64,000 bases of DNA from Rhizobium sp. CCGE 510 (GCF_000292525.1 NZ_AEYF01000045.1:682001-746000), one strand, 5' to 3'. Positions 54,485-63,651 are shown, numbered from the stretch's first letter. The notes: generated by a model from the letters alone, not told the origin. Program-made: numbers and translations.

Positions 54485-55930
54485 ATGAATATTTCCCTCC
54501 TGATCAACGGCGCTGACCGCGCAGCCTCCGGCGGCCGGACCTACGACCGTCTCGATCCCTTCACCGAGAAGCTCGCAAGCCGCGCCGCCGCCGCCAACCT
54601 GGAAGACGTTGCCGCCGCCGTCGACGCCGCCGCCGTCGCCTTTAATGCCTGGTCGAAGACCGGCCCCGGCCAGCGCCGCGCGATTCTGATGAAAGCGGCA
54701 GACATCATGGATTCCAAAGTGGGCGAATTTACCCGGCTGATGATCGAGGAAACCGGCGCCACCGCGCCCTGGGCCGGTTTCAACGTCATGCTTGCCGCCA
54801 ACATCCTGCGCGAGGCCGGCGCCATGACGACGCAGATATCAGGCGAAATCATCCCCTCCGACAAACCCGGCACGCTTGCCATGGGCGTCCGCCAGGCCGC
54901 CGGCGTCTGCCTGGCGATCGCTCCCTGGAACGCGCCCGTTATCCTCGCCACCCGCGCCATCGCCATGCCGATTGCCTGCGGCAACACCGTCATCCTCAAG
55001 GCATCCGAACAGTGCCCGGGCACGCACCGGCTGATCGCCACAGCGCTGACCGAAGCCGGCCTGCCCGCCGGCGTCATCAACGTCATCACCAACGCGCCGG
55101 AGGATGCGCCTGAGATCGTCGCCGCGCTGATTGCTCATCCCGCCGTCAGGCGCGTAAACTTCACCGGCTCGACCAAGGTCGGCAGGATTATCGCCGAGAC
55201 CTGCGGCAGGCATCTCAAACCCGCCCTTCTCGAACTCGGCGGCAAGGCGCCGCTGGTGATCCTCGACGACGCCGATATTGACGGCGCCGTCAATGCCGCC
55301 ATTTTCGGCGCCTTCATGCATCAGGGCCAGATCTGCATGTCGACCGAGCGGATCATCGTCGATGCGACCATCGCCGATCAGTTCGTCGCCAAGCTCGCCG
55401 CCCGCGCCAGCCAGCTGCCGGCCGGCGACCCACGCGGCCATGTCGTGCTCGGCTCGCTGATCAGCCTCGATGCCGCCAAAAAGATGGAGGAGCTGATCGC
55501 CGATGCGACCGCCAAGGGGGCAAAACTCGTGGCCGGCGGCAAGCGCTCCGGCACCGTGGTCGAGGCGACACTGCTCGATCACGTCACATCCGACATGCGC
55601 GTCTATGCGGAAGAATCCTTCGGCCCGGTCAAGCCGATCATCCGTGTCTCCGGCGAGGAAGAAGCGATCCGCATCGCCAACGATACCGAATATGGCCTGT
55701 CGTCCGCCGTCTTCAGCCGTAACGTGCAACGGGCGATGGCGGTTGCGGCACGGATCGAATCCGGCATCTGCCACATCAACGGCCCGACGCTGCACGACGA
55801 GGCGCAGATGCCCTTCGGCGGCGTCAAGGGCAGCGGCTACGGCCGCTTCGGCGGCAAGGCGGCAATCGCCGAATTCACCGACCTGCGCTGGATCACGATA
55901 GAGGATTCCGCCCAGCATTACCCCTTCTGA
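54485..55930 (+). CDS. Aldehyde dehydrogenase, paralogue of 47391-48842
   Basis: A 481-residue aromatic-type aldehyde dehydrogenase with APWNAPVILATRAIAMPIACGN, FTGSTKVGR, LELGGKAPLVIL and the catalytic cysteine in MHQGQICMSTERI. AAGGAGACACCCG precedes the ATG. It is roughly two-thirds identical by eye to the enzyme at the other end of the importer operon, with exact blocks such as GQICMSTERII and IAHPAVRR, pointing to duplication. It lies 23 bp after the SDR gene. Confidence 0.92.
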   Translation: MNISLLINGADRAASGGRTYDRLDPFTEKLASRAAAANLEDVAAAVDAAAVAFNAWSKTGPGQRRAILMKAADIMDSKVGEFTRLMIEETGATAPWAGFNVMLAANILREAGAMTTQISGEIIPSDKPGTLAMGVRQAAGVCLAIAPWNAPVILATRAIAMPIACGNTVILKASEQCPGTHRLIATALTEAGLPAGVINVITNAPEDAPEIVAALIAHPAVRRVNFTGSTKVGRIIAETCGRHLKPALLELGGKAPLVILDDADIDGAVNAAIFGAFMHQGQICMSTERIIVDATIADQFVAKLAARASQLPAGDPRGHVVLGSLISLDAAKKMEELIADATAKGAKLVAGGKRSGTVVEATLLDHVTSDMRVYAEESFGPVKPIIRVSGEEEAIRIANDTEYGLSSAVFSRNVQRAMAVAARIESGICHINGPTLHDEAQMPFGGVKGSGYGRFGGKAAIAEFTDLRWITIEDSAQHYPF

Positions 55931-55986
55931 CGACGAAAACACATCAACGCGCCACAACGGCTATTGCGGTTGTGGCGCAGCCATGT

Positions 55987-56568
55987 TCAGGCCGAGAAAC
56001 CATCCAGTGCGTCGGCGAGCTTCAGCCAGAGATCATGGGGAGGTGAAGGAATCGCTCGCGAATCTTCATCGGAAACCCGGATTTCGACAGCGACCCCGTT
56101 CGATCTAAAGCCCGCCAGCATCCGACGAAATCTCGTCGCCTTGTCCGCGAACTGATCTGAACCACGTTCTCCCAGCACTGCGCGGATCGTCACCAAGGCG
56201 AGATTGAAGTTCTTCTGCAATTGTCCGAAGGCGCCGCGATGCTTGTCCCGCATGCCTCCATGGAGATCCCCGTGGGCGAGAGCAGCCATCGCGTCGTTGA
56301 AATCGGACAGATTATCGCCAATCGATACGATCAGCTCATTGAGGATAGCGGCTGAACGGGAGAGATCCGGATCGGCATAGTCGGCTTTCATTCGCCGCGT
56401 CAGATCTCCGCCCTGGACAGCCGTCGCCAATGCGGCGATCTCCGCGGAGAATCTGGCTTTCTGATCGTTGAGATCGGTTGACGCTTTAATGCTGGCGGCA
56501 TCGTCAGGAACTCGATCCTGATACGCCGCATTCGACCCCGAGCCGTTCGTTGTCTCGACCATGCACAT
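55987..56568 (-). CDS. HAMP-domain fragment of a chemoreceptor-like protein
   Basis: A 193-residue protein whose middle (ALATAVQGGDLTRRMKADYADPDLSRSAAILNELIVSIGDNLSDFNDAMAALAHGDL) is the tandem HAMP-like stretch of cytosolic methyl-accepting proteins. The methyl-accepting helical hairpin that should follow TIRAVLG is absent and is replaced by 55 unrelated residues. No membrane helix is present. It is either a truncated receptor (decaying gene) or a stand-alone HAMP adaptor. It converges on the aldehyde dehydrogenase gene. Confidence 0.6.
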   Translation of the reverse strand: MCMVETTNGSGSNAAYQDRVPDDAASIKASTDLNDQKARFSAEIAALATAVQGGDLTRRMKADYADPDLSRSAAILNELIVSIGDNLSDFNDAMAALAHGDLHGGMRDKHRGAFGQLQKNFNLALVTIRAVLGERGSDQFADKATRFRRMLAGFRSNGVAVEIRVSDEDSRAIPSPPHDLWLKLADALDGFSA

Positions 56569-56863
56569 GGAGCCTTAACGCAAAGCACCGCAGCCGTAAG
56601 ACCAGCCGCGGATCATAAGGGCATAACTGCTATGGACCATGTCGAATTCCCGCATCCCTGCCGACCAATCGTGCCGCTCCCAGATTACCTGTGACAAGCG
56701 CGATCCAATCCAAGGCCGCAACGCTTAAGAAAGTCCTTCGCCGTCGCCGCAGTTGGATCTTTCGCGCGCAGTCCGGATAGTATCTGCGTATTTCGATCGT
56801 GATTGCGCGGCCCGCAAACGTCTTTCGAAGGCGGCAGCTCGACATAACATTGGCGCGCTAGGG

Positions 56864-58162
56864 CTAAAACAGCAACTCGCCCATGCAGAGCTTTCTCAGC
56901 GCGACGGCGATATTGGCGAGCAGCGCTTCCTTTTTCGGGCCGCGATCAGGATAGCGGGTCATGTTGTCGCCATTGTGCATGAAGACATATCCCCCGCGGC
57001 CCGTCGGGGTTGGAAATTGCCAGATCCAGTCCGCCGGCTTCGGATCGTGCTCGGGGCCGATATCGGTCAGCCAGATCGCGCCGGGCGGCGGGTCGGTCCA
57101 TCCGCGCACATACTGGCCGAAAACGCCTTTCCAGCCGTCGAAGCCCTCCCCCAGATCGGAAAAGATCCCGAAGCGGTCATCGCGTATGCGAACCTTGATA
57201 TTGGTGAAAGGACGCGGGGGAACAGCGTGAAACGGCGCCATGAAGGGCAGCCAGGGCTGGCATGGTTCGGCCGCGATGATCAGGTTTCCGCCGCGCTCCA
57301 GAAATGCGATCAGATCGTTCGCGCGGCTCTTGAGGAAAAACTCGTCATGGCTGCTTGGGATATAGAGCGTGTCGGTCTTTCCAAGCAGTTCGGGGCCGAG
57401 CTGATAAAGCGGAGCGAATGCGGCTTCAAAGCCGGCGTGTCCGAGGCTGTCCTCCAATCCGTCTGGATGCCATTCCGACGGGACATGCGAGCATTGCAGA
57501 TAGGTGAACCGGTTCCTCGCCGGCCGCTCGATCCCGAGTTCGCGGTTCAGCCAGGGATAGAAGGAGCGGAGGAACCGCGTGGTCGCCGGCATAAAGCGCT
57601 GGCCATTGTGCGAATGCGGATCCAGCGTTGCGAGCAGCAGGCGTCCGCCGCCCGGCAGCGACGGAAAATCGAGAAACAGACTGCCGGCTCCATCGTTGAT
57701 CTCAAGAATGGAGCGCGCGCCATCTGGGACATTGTAGGAGCCGCCCCAATGCCAGCTCATGTGCGAGAGCGGCAGGCTTTCGGTGATCGGGTGGTGCGGT
57801 TCGGAAAGCCTGACCTCCAGCTTTTCGCCCTTCGTCCACCACAGCCAGTCGCGACAGTTTCCAGGCGTCCATTCAAGCCCCGGAATGTCGAGCCAATCGG
57901 CATGGCCCTGCAGGCAGACGACGAGAAAACCGCCGCCTCCGAGATAGGCGTTCAACTGTTGCGCGTGCGGAAGCGCTGCGGCTGCATCCATCGCATCCGG
58001 CATGACGACGGCGGCGTAAGGCGACAGATCGACCTTCGGCAGGTCGTGGATGTAGATGAGATCGTCGATATAATGACGGAAATCCTGGAAACTTCGTAGC
58101 TGCCAGCTATTGCCCCAATGGATATAGGCGATGCCTTTTCCCGGCGAGGTGGCGTCAGCCAT
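56864..58162 (-). CDS. Unidentified protein linked to an iron-type ABC importer
   Basis: A 432-residue protein I do not recognise at family level. It has alternating hydrophobic strands and glycine turns (YAAVVMPDAMDAAAAL, LNAYLGGGGFLVVCLQGH, LIAFLERGGNLIIAAEP) suggesting two class-I-glutamine-amidotransferase-like or ThuA-like flavodoxin folds in tandem. It is unusually rich in Trp and His, and no catalytic Cys was identified. No signal peptide is seen. The ATG at 58162 overlaps the ATPase gene by 8 bp, so it is translated with the importer; a role in handling the imported iron ligand is inferred. Confidence 0.6.
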   Translation of the reverse strand: MADATSPGKGIAYIHWGNSWQLRSFQDFRHYIDDLIYIHDLPKVDLSPYAAVVMPDAMDAAAALPHAQQLNAYLGGGGFLVVCLQGHADWLDIPGLEWTPGNCRDWLWWTKGEKLEVRLSEPHHPITESLPLSHMSWHWGGSYNVPDGARSILEINDGAGSLFLDFPSLPGGGRLLLATLDPHSHNGQRFMPATTRFLRSFYPWLNRELGIERPARNRFTYLQCSHVPSEWHPDGLEDSLGHAGFEAAFAPLYQLGPELLGKTDTLYIPSSHDEFFLKSRANDLIAFLERGGNLIIAAEPCQPWLPFMAPFHAVPPRPFTNIKVRIRDDRFGIFSDLGEGFDGWKGVFGQYVRGWTDPPPGAIWLTDIGPEHDPKPADWIWQFPTPTGRGGYVFMHNGDNMTRYPDRGPKKEALLANIAVALRKLCMGELLF

Positions 58163-58913
58163 CGAAACGGGCTCCTTCATGACGGAAGACGGGCGCGTAG
58201 GTGTGCTTGGCCAATCCATCGAAATCCGCGCGCGCGACCGGCAGATCGTAGAGATCAGTCAGGTTCTCGGCGCTCAGCGCATCCGCAGTCGGGCCCAAGA
58301 CATAGCGGCTGCCGCTGGTCATCAGCAAAACGTCGCTCGCAATCTCCACCGCGTGCTGCGGCATGTGGGTGGAAAAGGCGATCGTCATGGCATGCAGATC
58401 CCTCAAATGCGCGAGCAGGCGCAGGACCTTGTCTTGGTTCTTGTAATCGAGCGCGGCGCAGGGTTCGTCGAGAACCAGGAGTTCGCATTCCGATGCCAAA
58501 GCCTGGGCGATCATCACCAGCTGGCGCTGGCCGCCGCTCAGCGAATTGAAGGCCTGCGGTTCGAGATCTTCGATATCGAGCATCTCGAAATAATGCCGCG
58601 CGATCTCGTAATCTTTGCGGCCCGGCGCGCCGAACAGCCCAAGGTGACGCGCCCGTCCCATCAAGACGATATCGAGAGCGGAGTAGGAAAAGGGCACTTC
58701 GAAAAGCTGGGGCACGAAACCGACCTGCCCACCGATCGAAAGCCGGCCCGACTTCGGCTTGATGACGCCGATCAGCGTATTGATGAGGGTCGTCTTGCCG
58801 ACGCCATTGGCGCCGAGCACGGCCAGGATCCGCCCCCGCTCCAGGCGGAGGCTATAATTCTTCAGGATGGTTTTGCCGCCGCGCTCGACGGTGAGATCGC
58901 TTGCCTCAATCAC
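58155..58913 (-). CDS. Iron-complex ABC transporter ATP-binding protein (FecE type)
   Basis: A 252-residue ATPase with Walker A GANGVGKTT, signature LSGGQRQLVMIAQAL and Walker B LLVLDEPCAALDYKN. GTG at 58913, eight bases after AGGGAGG and overlapping the permease stop by 8 bp, is a better start than the ATG at 58934. Works with the FecCD permease and the binding protein encoded upstream. Confidence 0.9.
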   Translation of the reverse strand: MIEASDLTVERGGKTILKNYSLRLERGRILAVLGANGVGKTTLINTLIGVIKPKSGRLSIGGQVGFVPQLFEVPFSYSALDIVLMGRARHLGLFGAPGRKDYEIARHYFEMLDIEDLEPQAFNSLSGGQRQLVMIAQALASECELLVLDEPCAALDYKNQDKVLRLLAHLRDLHAMTIAFSTHMPQHAVEIASDVLLMTSGSRYVLGPTADALSAENLTDLYDLPVARADFDGLAKHTYAPVFRHEGARFDG

Positions 58914-60030
58914 CGGACCAGCCTCCCTTTGCATGCAGGCGGCGCAGGATCAACGCGAAAACAGGAACGCCAATCAGCGCGGTGATGATGCCGAGCGGGA
59001 TCTCGGCGGTGCTTACCGTTCGCGCGAGATCGTCGACGATCAGCAGATAGATCGCGCCGATGACGCCGGAGACCGGCAGCAGCCGCTGGTGGTCGGCGCC
59101 GACGAGCGCGCGGGCGACATGCGGGATGACGAGGCCGACCCAGCCGATGATGCCCGAAGTCGCGACTACGCCCGCCGAAATCATCGCCGAAGCCAGCAGG
59201 ACGATCCACTGCACCAGCACGACCTTGGTGCCGAGCGCCCTCGCCTTTTCTTCGCCGAGCGACATGATGTTGATTTGAAAGCGGAGGAGATAGATCGCAA
59301 CGGCGGACGGCACGACCGCCACCGCTATCAGCAGAACGTCCCAATAGCTGCTGGATGCGATGCTGCCCATCAGCCAATAGGTGATGGCGGGTAGTTTCTG
59401 GAAGGGATCGGCCAGTAGTTTGGCAACCGAAATCGCCGCCGAAAAGAAGGCCGATATGACGACGCCCGCCAGAACCAGCGTCAGCATGCTGGTGCGCCCC
59501 CTGACCGTCGACAGCAGCTTGACGAGGAAAATGCTGCCCATGCCGAAGAGGAAGGCCATCGCCAAGAGAATGTAGTCCTGCAATCCGATGAGGATCGCCA
59601 GCGTCCCGCCGAAACCGGCCCCTGATGTCACCCCGATGATGCCGGGATCGACCAGCGGATTGCGGAAGAGGCCTTGCAGCGCCGCCCCCGAGATCGCCAG
59701 GCCGAAGCCGACGACAACGGCCGCCATGATGCGCGGCAGGCGGACCTGCTCGACCACGACCTCCTGCACCGGATCCCAGTAAGGCGTGACCAACGGATGG
59801 ACGTTGTCGATCAGGATATAGGCGACATCCCGCACCGACAGGTCGTAGCGGCCGATCGTTACCGAATAGAGGATGGCTGCGGCCAGCAGGACGATCAGAC
59901 CGGGAAGGACGGAAACCGAAGCCAGTTTCCGTCCTGGCAAGCCAGGCACAGTGGCGCTTGCCGGCCGCCCAGCTTCGCTTGTCCGCCGCGCAGCTTCGCT
60001 TGCGCGGGGGTTAGCCGAAGAATTGGACAT
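58906..60030 (-). CDS. Iron-complex ABC transporter permease (FecCD type)
   Basis: A 374-residue permease with about ten membrane helices and the FecCD/BtuC hallmarks (RLPRIMAAVVVGFGLAISGAALQGLFRNPLVDPGIIGVTSGAG and GIIGWVGLVIPHVARALVGADHQRLLP). The start overlaps the binding-protein gene by 20 bp. The N-terminal 35 residues are polar, and their DNA contains a short duplicated CAGCTTCGCTTG. Imports a siderophore, haem or cobalamin-like compound. Confidence 0.93.
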   Translation of the reverse strand: MSNSSANPRASEAARRTSEAGRPASATVPGLPGRKLASVSVLPGLIVLLAAAILYSVTIGRYDLSVRDVAYILIDNVHPLVTPYWDPVQEVVVEQVRLPRIMAAVVVGFGLAISGAALQGLFRNPLVDPGIIGVTSGAGFGGTLAILIGLQDYILLAMAFLFGMGSIFLVKLLSTVRGRTSMLTLVLAGVVISAFFSAAISVAKLLADPFQKLPAITYWLMGSIASSSYWDVLLIAVAVVPSAVAIYLLRFQINIMSLGEEKARALGTKVVLVQWIVLLASAMISAGVVATSGIIGWVGLVIPHVARALVGADHQRLLPVSGVIGAIYLLIVDDLARTVSTAEIPLGIITALIGVPVFALILRRLHAKGGWSGD

Positions 60031-61078
60031 ATTTGTCCGCCGGCGCGTTGCTTTCGGATTCGAGGATCGCCTTCAGTTGATCGTCCGTCAGCGCGGCGCC
60101 GTAGATTAGCTTGTAGACATCGCGGATCTGCTTTCTGAAATCCGGCGCGAAGTCGGCGCCATGGGCGACAGCCGCCAGCCATTCCGACGTCAGGAAGATC
60201 TCGGGCGCATCCGGCGTGCGGGCAAAGACCGGCTGCTTGTAGACGCGTTTCTCCTTGACCGCCTTGAGATTGGCAAGGACCGGGTTGTCGAAGAAATCCT
60301 TCGGATTGAGGTCGGTCGCATAGGCCGGAATGATGATGATGTCGGGGTTCCAGACCAGCAACTGTTCGAAATCGACAGTGCGCCACCATTCGCCGCTCTT
60401 GTCAGCCGCCGGATTGGTCACGCCGCTGAGCGAGAGGTCCTGCGAACCGTTGGCGATGACCTGGATTTGGTCGGCCACCTTGTCGATGTGCAGGACGGAG
60501 GGAAGCGCTTCCTTGTCAAGCTTGGCGACTTTGCCGTCGAGCGCCTTCAACGTGTCGGCCTGCGCCTTCAGGATCGCCTGGGCCCGGTCGTTGCGGCCGG
60601 TCATGGCGCCGGTCAGCGAGATATAGTCGAGGCGATCCTGCTCTGTGCAGCACCGCCAGCCGACGACGGTGAGGCCGACACGCTCCAAGGGCTCGATGAG
60701 CTTTTCATCATGGTTCCACTGGATGACGGCGTCCGGCTTCTCAGCCAGGATCGCCTCGACATTCGGCACGAAACCGTCCTGGGCGGCGCTGGCATTGATC
60801 TTCGCCATTTCAGGCAGCATCTCGGCATAGATGCCCTTGGTGAAATAACGCACCAGCGAGTCCCTGTTCATGCCGGCGATATTGTCCGCCTTCTCGTCCA
60901 CGGCGCGATAGATGATCGGCGCCGACCGGACGATCGTCACCACCCGTTCCGGCGGCTTTTCGAAGGTGATCGTCTTGCCGCGGTGATCGACAAACGAACT
61001 TTCGGCATGCAGCGTTGCCGGCAGGAAAAGCGACAGGGACATTGCCAAGGCAGAAAAAGCCTTGCGGCGGCGGGACAT
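60011..61078 (-). CDS. Iron-complex ABC transporter substrate-binding protein
   Basis: A 355-residue periplasmic binding protein with signal peptide MSRRRKAFSALAMSLSLFLPATLHA and a class III (FepB/BtuF-like) fold (VDHRGKTITFEKPPERVVTI, AILAEKPDAVIQWNHDE, LLVWNPDIIIIPAY). AAAGGAG precedes ATG 61078. It is first in the operon and lies 60 bp downstream of a RirA-like box, so an iron-related ligand is likely. A CC pair (GWRCCTEQ) is unusual for the family. Confidence 0.9.
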   Translation of the reverse strand: MSRRRKAFSALAMSLSLFLPATLHAESSFVDHRGKTITFEKPPERVVTIVRSAPIIYRAVDEKADNIAGMNRDSLVRYFTKGIYAEMLPEMAKINASAAQDGFVPNVEAILAEKPDAVIQWNHDEKLIEPLERVGLTVVGWRCCTEQDRLDYISLTGAMTGRNDRAQAILKAQADTLKALDGKVAKLDKEALPSVLHIDKVADQIQVIANGSQDLSLSGVTNPAADKSGEWWRTVDFEQLLVWNPDIIIIPAYATDLNPKDFFDNPVLANLKAVKEKRVYKQPVFARTPDAPEIFLTSEWLAAVAHGADFAPDFRKQIRDVYKLIYGAALTDDQLKAILESESNAPADKYVQFFG

Positions 61079-61137
61079 GGACCACTCCTTTGACTGGCAC
61101 CCCCAGCTCCTTGGCAATCGGAGCGGCGGCGATAACA

Positions 61138-61174
61138 GGTAAATAACATGAGTTCTCTAGTCATGTTATTTACC
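61138..61174 (-). promoter_or_regulatory. RirA-like iron-responsive operator
   Basis: GGTAAATAACATGA and TCATGTTATTTACC are perfectly complementary 14-bp arms around a 9-nt spacer. The core TGA-N9-TCA (61149-61163) is the iron-responsive motif assigned to RirA in Rhizobiales. It lies just upstream of the iron-type importer. Confidence 0.75.
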
Positions 61175-61305
61175 GCTGTCCAGCACAAGTTGGACGCGGC
61201 AATCTCCGGGAACCTTTTGCGCAGATCTGCGTCCAATGCCTGCTTCCAAAGGCGCACCACCGCCGCGGAAGGCATTCCGTCACACGGACACAAAGGAGAC
61301 AGATC

Positions 61306-61827
61306 ATGTTGAAACAAATTTTCGGTGCAGCACTGATAGCCGCCTCGCTCGGCACGGTTTCGATCGCCGCCGATGCCAAGCCGACCGACCCTCAGATCGC
61401 TCATATCGCCTATACGGCGGGGCAGATCGACGTCACCGCCGCGGAACAGGCGTTGAAGAAAAGCAAGAATGCCGAAGTCATCGAATTCGCCAAGACCATG
61501 GAGCGCGACCACAAGGCCGTCAACGATCAGGCGCTCGCACTCGTCAAGAAGCTGAAGGTGACGCCTGAAGACAATGCCATCAGCCAGTCGCTGTCGACAC
61601 AGGCGAGCAAGGAACTGACGACGCTCGGCGCTCTCGACGGTGCGGCTTTCGATAAGGCCTATGTCGAAAACGAAGTCGCCTATCACAAGTCGGTCAACTC
61701 AGCGCTTGCCAAGGTGCTGATCCCCTCGGCGCAGAATAAGGAACTCAAGTCGCTCCTGGAAACGGGCCTGACCTTGTTCAAGCAGCACCAGATGCATGCC
61801 GAGCATCTTGCCTCGATGATGAAGTAG
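61306..61827 (+). CDS. DUF4142 domain periplasmic protein
   Basis: A 173-residue exported protein with signal peptide MLKQIFGAALIAASLGTVSIAADA and the helical DUF4142 domain (AEVIEFAKTMERDHKAVNDQALALVKKL and YVENEVAYHKSVNSAL), a ferritin-like four-helix bundle of unknown function often linked to stress responses. AAGGAGACAGATC precedes the ATG. It is followed 7 bp later by a cupredoxin gene and then a sigma factor, forming a small operon. Confidence 0.9.
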   Translation: MLKQIFGAALIAASLGTVSIAADAKPTDPQIAHIAYTAGQIDVTAAEQALKKSKNAEVIEFAKTMERDHKAVNDQALALVKKLKVTPEDNAISQSLSTQASKELTTLGALDGAAFDKAYVENEVAYHKSVNSALAKVLIPSAQNKELKSLLETGLTLFKQHQMHAEHLASMMK

Positions 61828-61834
61828 GCTTGCG

Positions 61835-62155
61835 ATGAACCGGCTGATGAAATCGCTGCCGCTGCCGCTTGCGCTGTTCTGGGCAAGCAGCAGCGTTGCC
61901 TCCGCCGCGGAATATCAGGTCACCATTGCAGGAATGAAATTCAGTGCGCCACCTGCCGAACTGCATGTCGGCGATGTGATCGTCTGGCGAAATGATGATA
62001 TATTCCGGCATACGGCAACAGCGCGCGACAAAAGCTTCGATATCGATCTGCCGCCGAAATCGGAGGGCCGCATGACGATCAGCCGAGCGGGAGCGGTCGA
62101 CTTCTACTGCCGCTTTCATCCCGCCATGACGGGTAAACTGAACGTCCGGCCATAG
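61835..62155 (+). CDS. Small type I copper protein (amicyanin/pseudoazurin-like cupredoxin)
   Basis: A 106-residue periplasmic electron carrier with signal peptide (LPLPLALFWASSSVASAA) and a plastocyanin-type fold. All four copper ligands are visible: H59 in FRHTAT and C92-x2-H95-x2-M98 in YCRFHPAM, the short loop typical of amicyanins. Its partner enzyme is unknown; co-transcription with a DUF4142 protein and an ECF sigma factor suggests an envelope stress role. Confidence 0.9.
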   Translation: MNRLMKSLPLPLALFWASSSVASAAEYQVTIAGMKFSAPPAELHVGDVIVWRNDDIFRHTATARDKSFDIDLPPKSEGRMTISRAGAVDFYCRFHPAMTGKLNVRP

Positions 62156-62198
62156 GGGCGGGCGTCAATCAAAGACGGCAGGCAGGCGGAGGATTCCC

Positions 62199-62912
62199 AT
62201 GACAGCCATTCCGGTTCCGGTCCCGCGACACCGGCCGTTTCAGCCGACACTTTCCGACGCCGACCTCGTGCCCCTCGCAAAAATGGGCGACGAGCCCGCT
62301 ATCCGCGCCATCATTCAGCGCCATAACCAGCGCCTGTTCCGCACCGCGCGCGCCGTCATTCGCAACGATGCGGAAGCGGAAGACGTCGTTCAGGCGTCTT
62401 ACATCAAGGCCTTCACCAACCTGACGACGTTCCGGGGTGAGGCGGAGCTTTCGACATGGCTGACCCGAATTACGCTCAACGAGGCGCTGGGCCGGGTACG
62501 GGTTCGGAAGAACACCACCGGGCTGGAGGAAATCGACATGCAGGCAACGTCCGCGAGTGGGCAGATAGTGGTGCAGTTTCCGTTTTCCCTATCCACAACA
62601 GATCCGGAAACCGAGCTGTCGCGGAGCCAGGCGCGGCATCTCCTCGAACAAGCAGTCGACGAACTTCCCGATGATTTTCGCGCCATCTTCGTGCTGCGTG
62701 ATGTCGAGGGTATGAGCACCAACGAGGCCGCATCCTACCTCGGCATAAGACCCGAAACCGCGAAGACGCGGCTCCACCGGGCGCGGAAATTGATGCGCCA
62801 GTCGATCGAAAAGCGGCTCTCGGGCGCATTCTCGGCGCTATTTCCATTCGATGGCGCCCGCTGCGCTTTCATGGCCGACCGCGTCATCGCTGCCCTTCGC
62901 CAGCCGTCATAA
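62199..62912 (+). CDS. ECF-type RNA polymerase sigma factor
   Basis: A 237-residue sigma-70 family factor. Region 2 is IIQRHNQRLFRTARAVIRNDAEAEDVVQASYIKAFTNLTTFRGEAELSTWLTRITLNEAL. Region 4 is LPDDFRAIFVLRDVEGMSTNEAASYLGIRPETAKTRLHRARKLMRQ. It is slightly longer than most ECF factors because of N- and C-terminal tails. No anti-sigma gene follows; the next gene is on the other strand. GGCGGAGGA precedes the ATG. Confidence 0.93.
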   Translation: MTAIPVPVPRHRPFQPTLSDADLVPLAKMGDEPAIRAIIQRHNQRLFRTARAVIRNDAEAEDVVQASYIKAFTNLTTFRGEAELSTWLTRITLNEALGRVRVRKNTTGLEEIDMQATSASGQIVVQFPFSLSTTDPETELSRSQARHLLEQAVDELPDDFRAIFVLRDVEGMSTNEAASYLGIRPETAKTRLHRARKLMRQSIEKRLSGAFSALFPFDGARCAFMADRVIAALRQPS

Positions 62913-62949
62913 TACTGCCGCCGTATCGACGGCGCGCCCCCGCCCGTCG

Positions 62950-63651
62950 CTATGAGGCAAGCGCCTGCCTGATGCCGGCGAGGCCGCGACGCAGGAACGG
63001 GTCCGAGTGAATGTAGAAGAACTGCACGCCCTTCTCCCGCCAATGCGGCAGTTCCTCGGCGGTCACGAGTGTACCGGCAATCTTGCCTGCGGCGCGAATC
63101 TTGCTGACGGCACGCGCGACCTCGTCCAAGACGGCTGCCGGGCGCGGCTCGCCGAACGGCGGAGCCGGCGGATACCCCATATCCTGGGAGAGGTCGCCGG
63201 GACCGACGAAGAACACGTCGATGCCGTCAACACGAAGCATCTCGTCGAGATTGGCGATCGCATCCTGCGTCTCGACCATGGCGATCACCAGCCGCTTTTC
63301 GTAATCAGATGGCTGGGCATAACGGACGGCATCGACAATCGCACGCGCCTGTTCTGAAGTCTCGACCATCGGCACCATGATCCCATCGGCGCCGGCATTC
63401 AAATAGCGGATGATGACGGGACGTTCGTGCGAATGCGGGCGGACGATCGCAGCGCCGCCGGCAGAGCGAACGATCTGGGAGGTCATCCTGACATCCTCGA
63501 AGCTCCAGGTGCCATGCTCGCAGTCAACGAAGACCGAATCCGCGCCAAGTTCCACTAGCCGGGCGGCCAGGCCCGAAGAGGAGTGGTGGGGCGTAAACAT
63601 CGAGATGGCTTCGCCGGCCTGCAGCCGGGCACGCAGCTTTGCGCCGTTCAT
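62950..63651 (-). CDS. HpcH/HpaI family aldolase
   Basis: A 233-residue class II pyruvate-type aldolase or citrate-lyase-beta-like enzyme. It shows VFVDCEHGTWSFEDVR, RPHSHERPVIIRYLNAGADGIMVPMVET and FVGPGDLSQDMGYP, with the metal-binding Glu/Asp and substrate Arg of the family. It cleaves 4-hydroxy-2-oxo acids to pyruvate and an aldehyde. It lies 9 bp downstream of an SDR gene, forming an operon that enters the window from the right. Confidence 0.9.
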   Translation of the reverse strand: MNGAKLRARLQAGEAISMFTPHHSSSGLAARLVELGADSVFVDCEHGTWSFEDVRMTSQIVRSAGGAAIVRPHSHERPVIIRYLNAGADGIMVPMVETSEQARAIVDAVRYAQPSDYEKRLVIAMVETQDAIANLDEMLRVDGIDVFFVGPGDLSQDMGYPPAPPFGEPRPAAVLDEVARAVSKIRAAGKIAGTLVTAEELPHWREKGVQFFYIHSDPFLRRGLAGIRQALAS

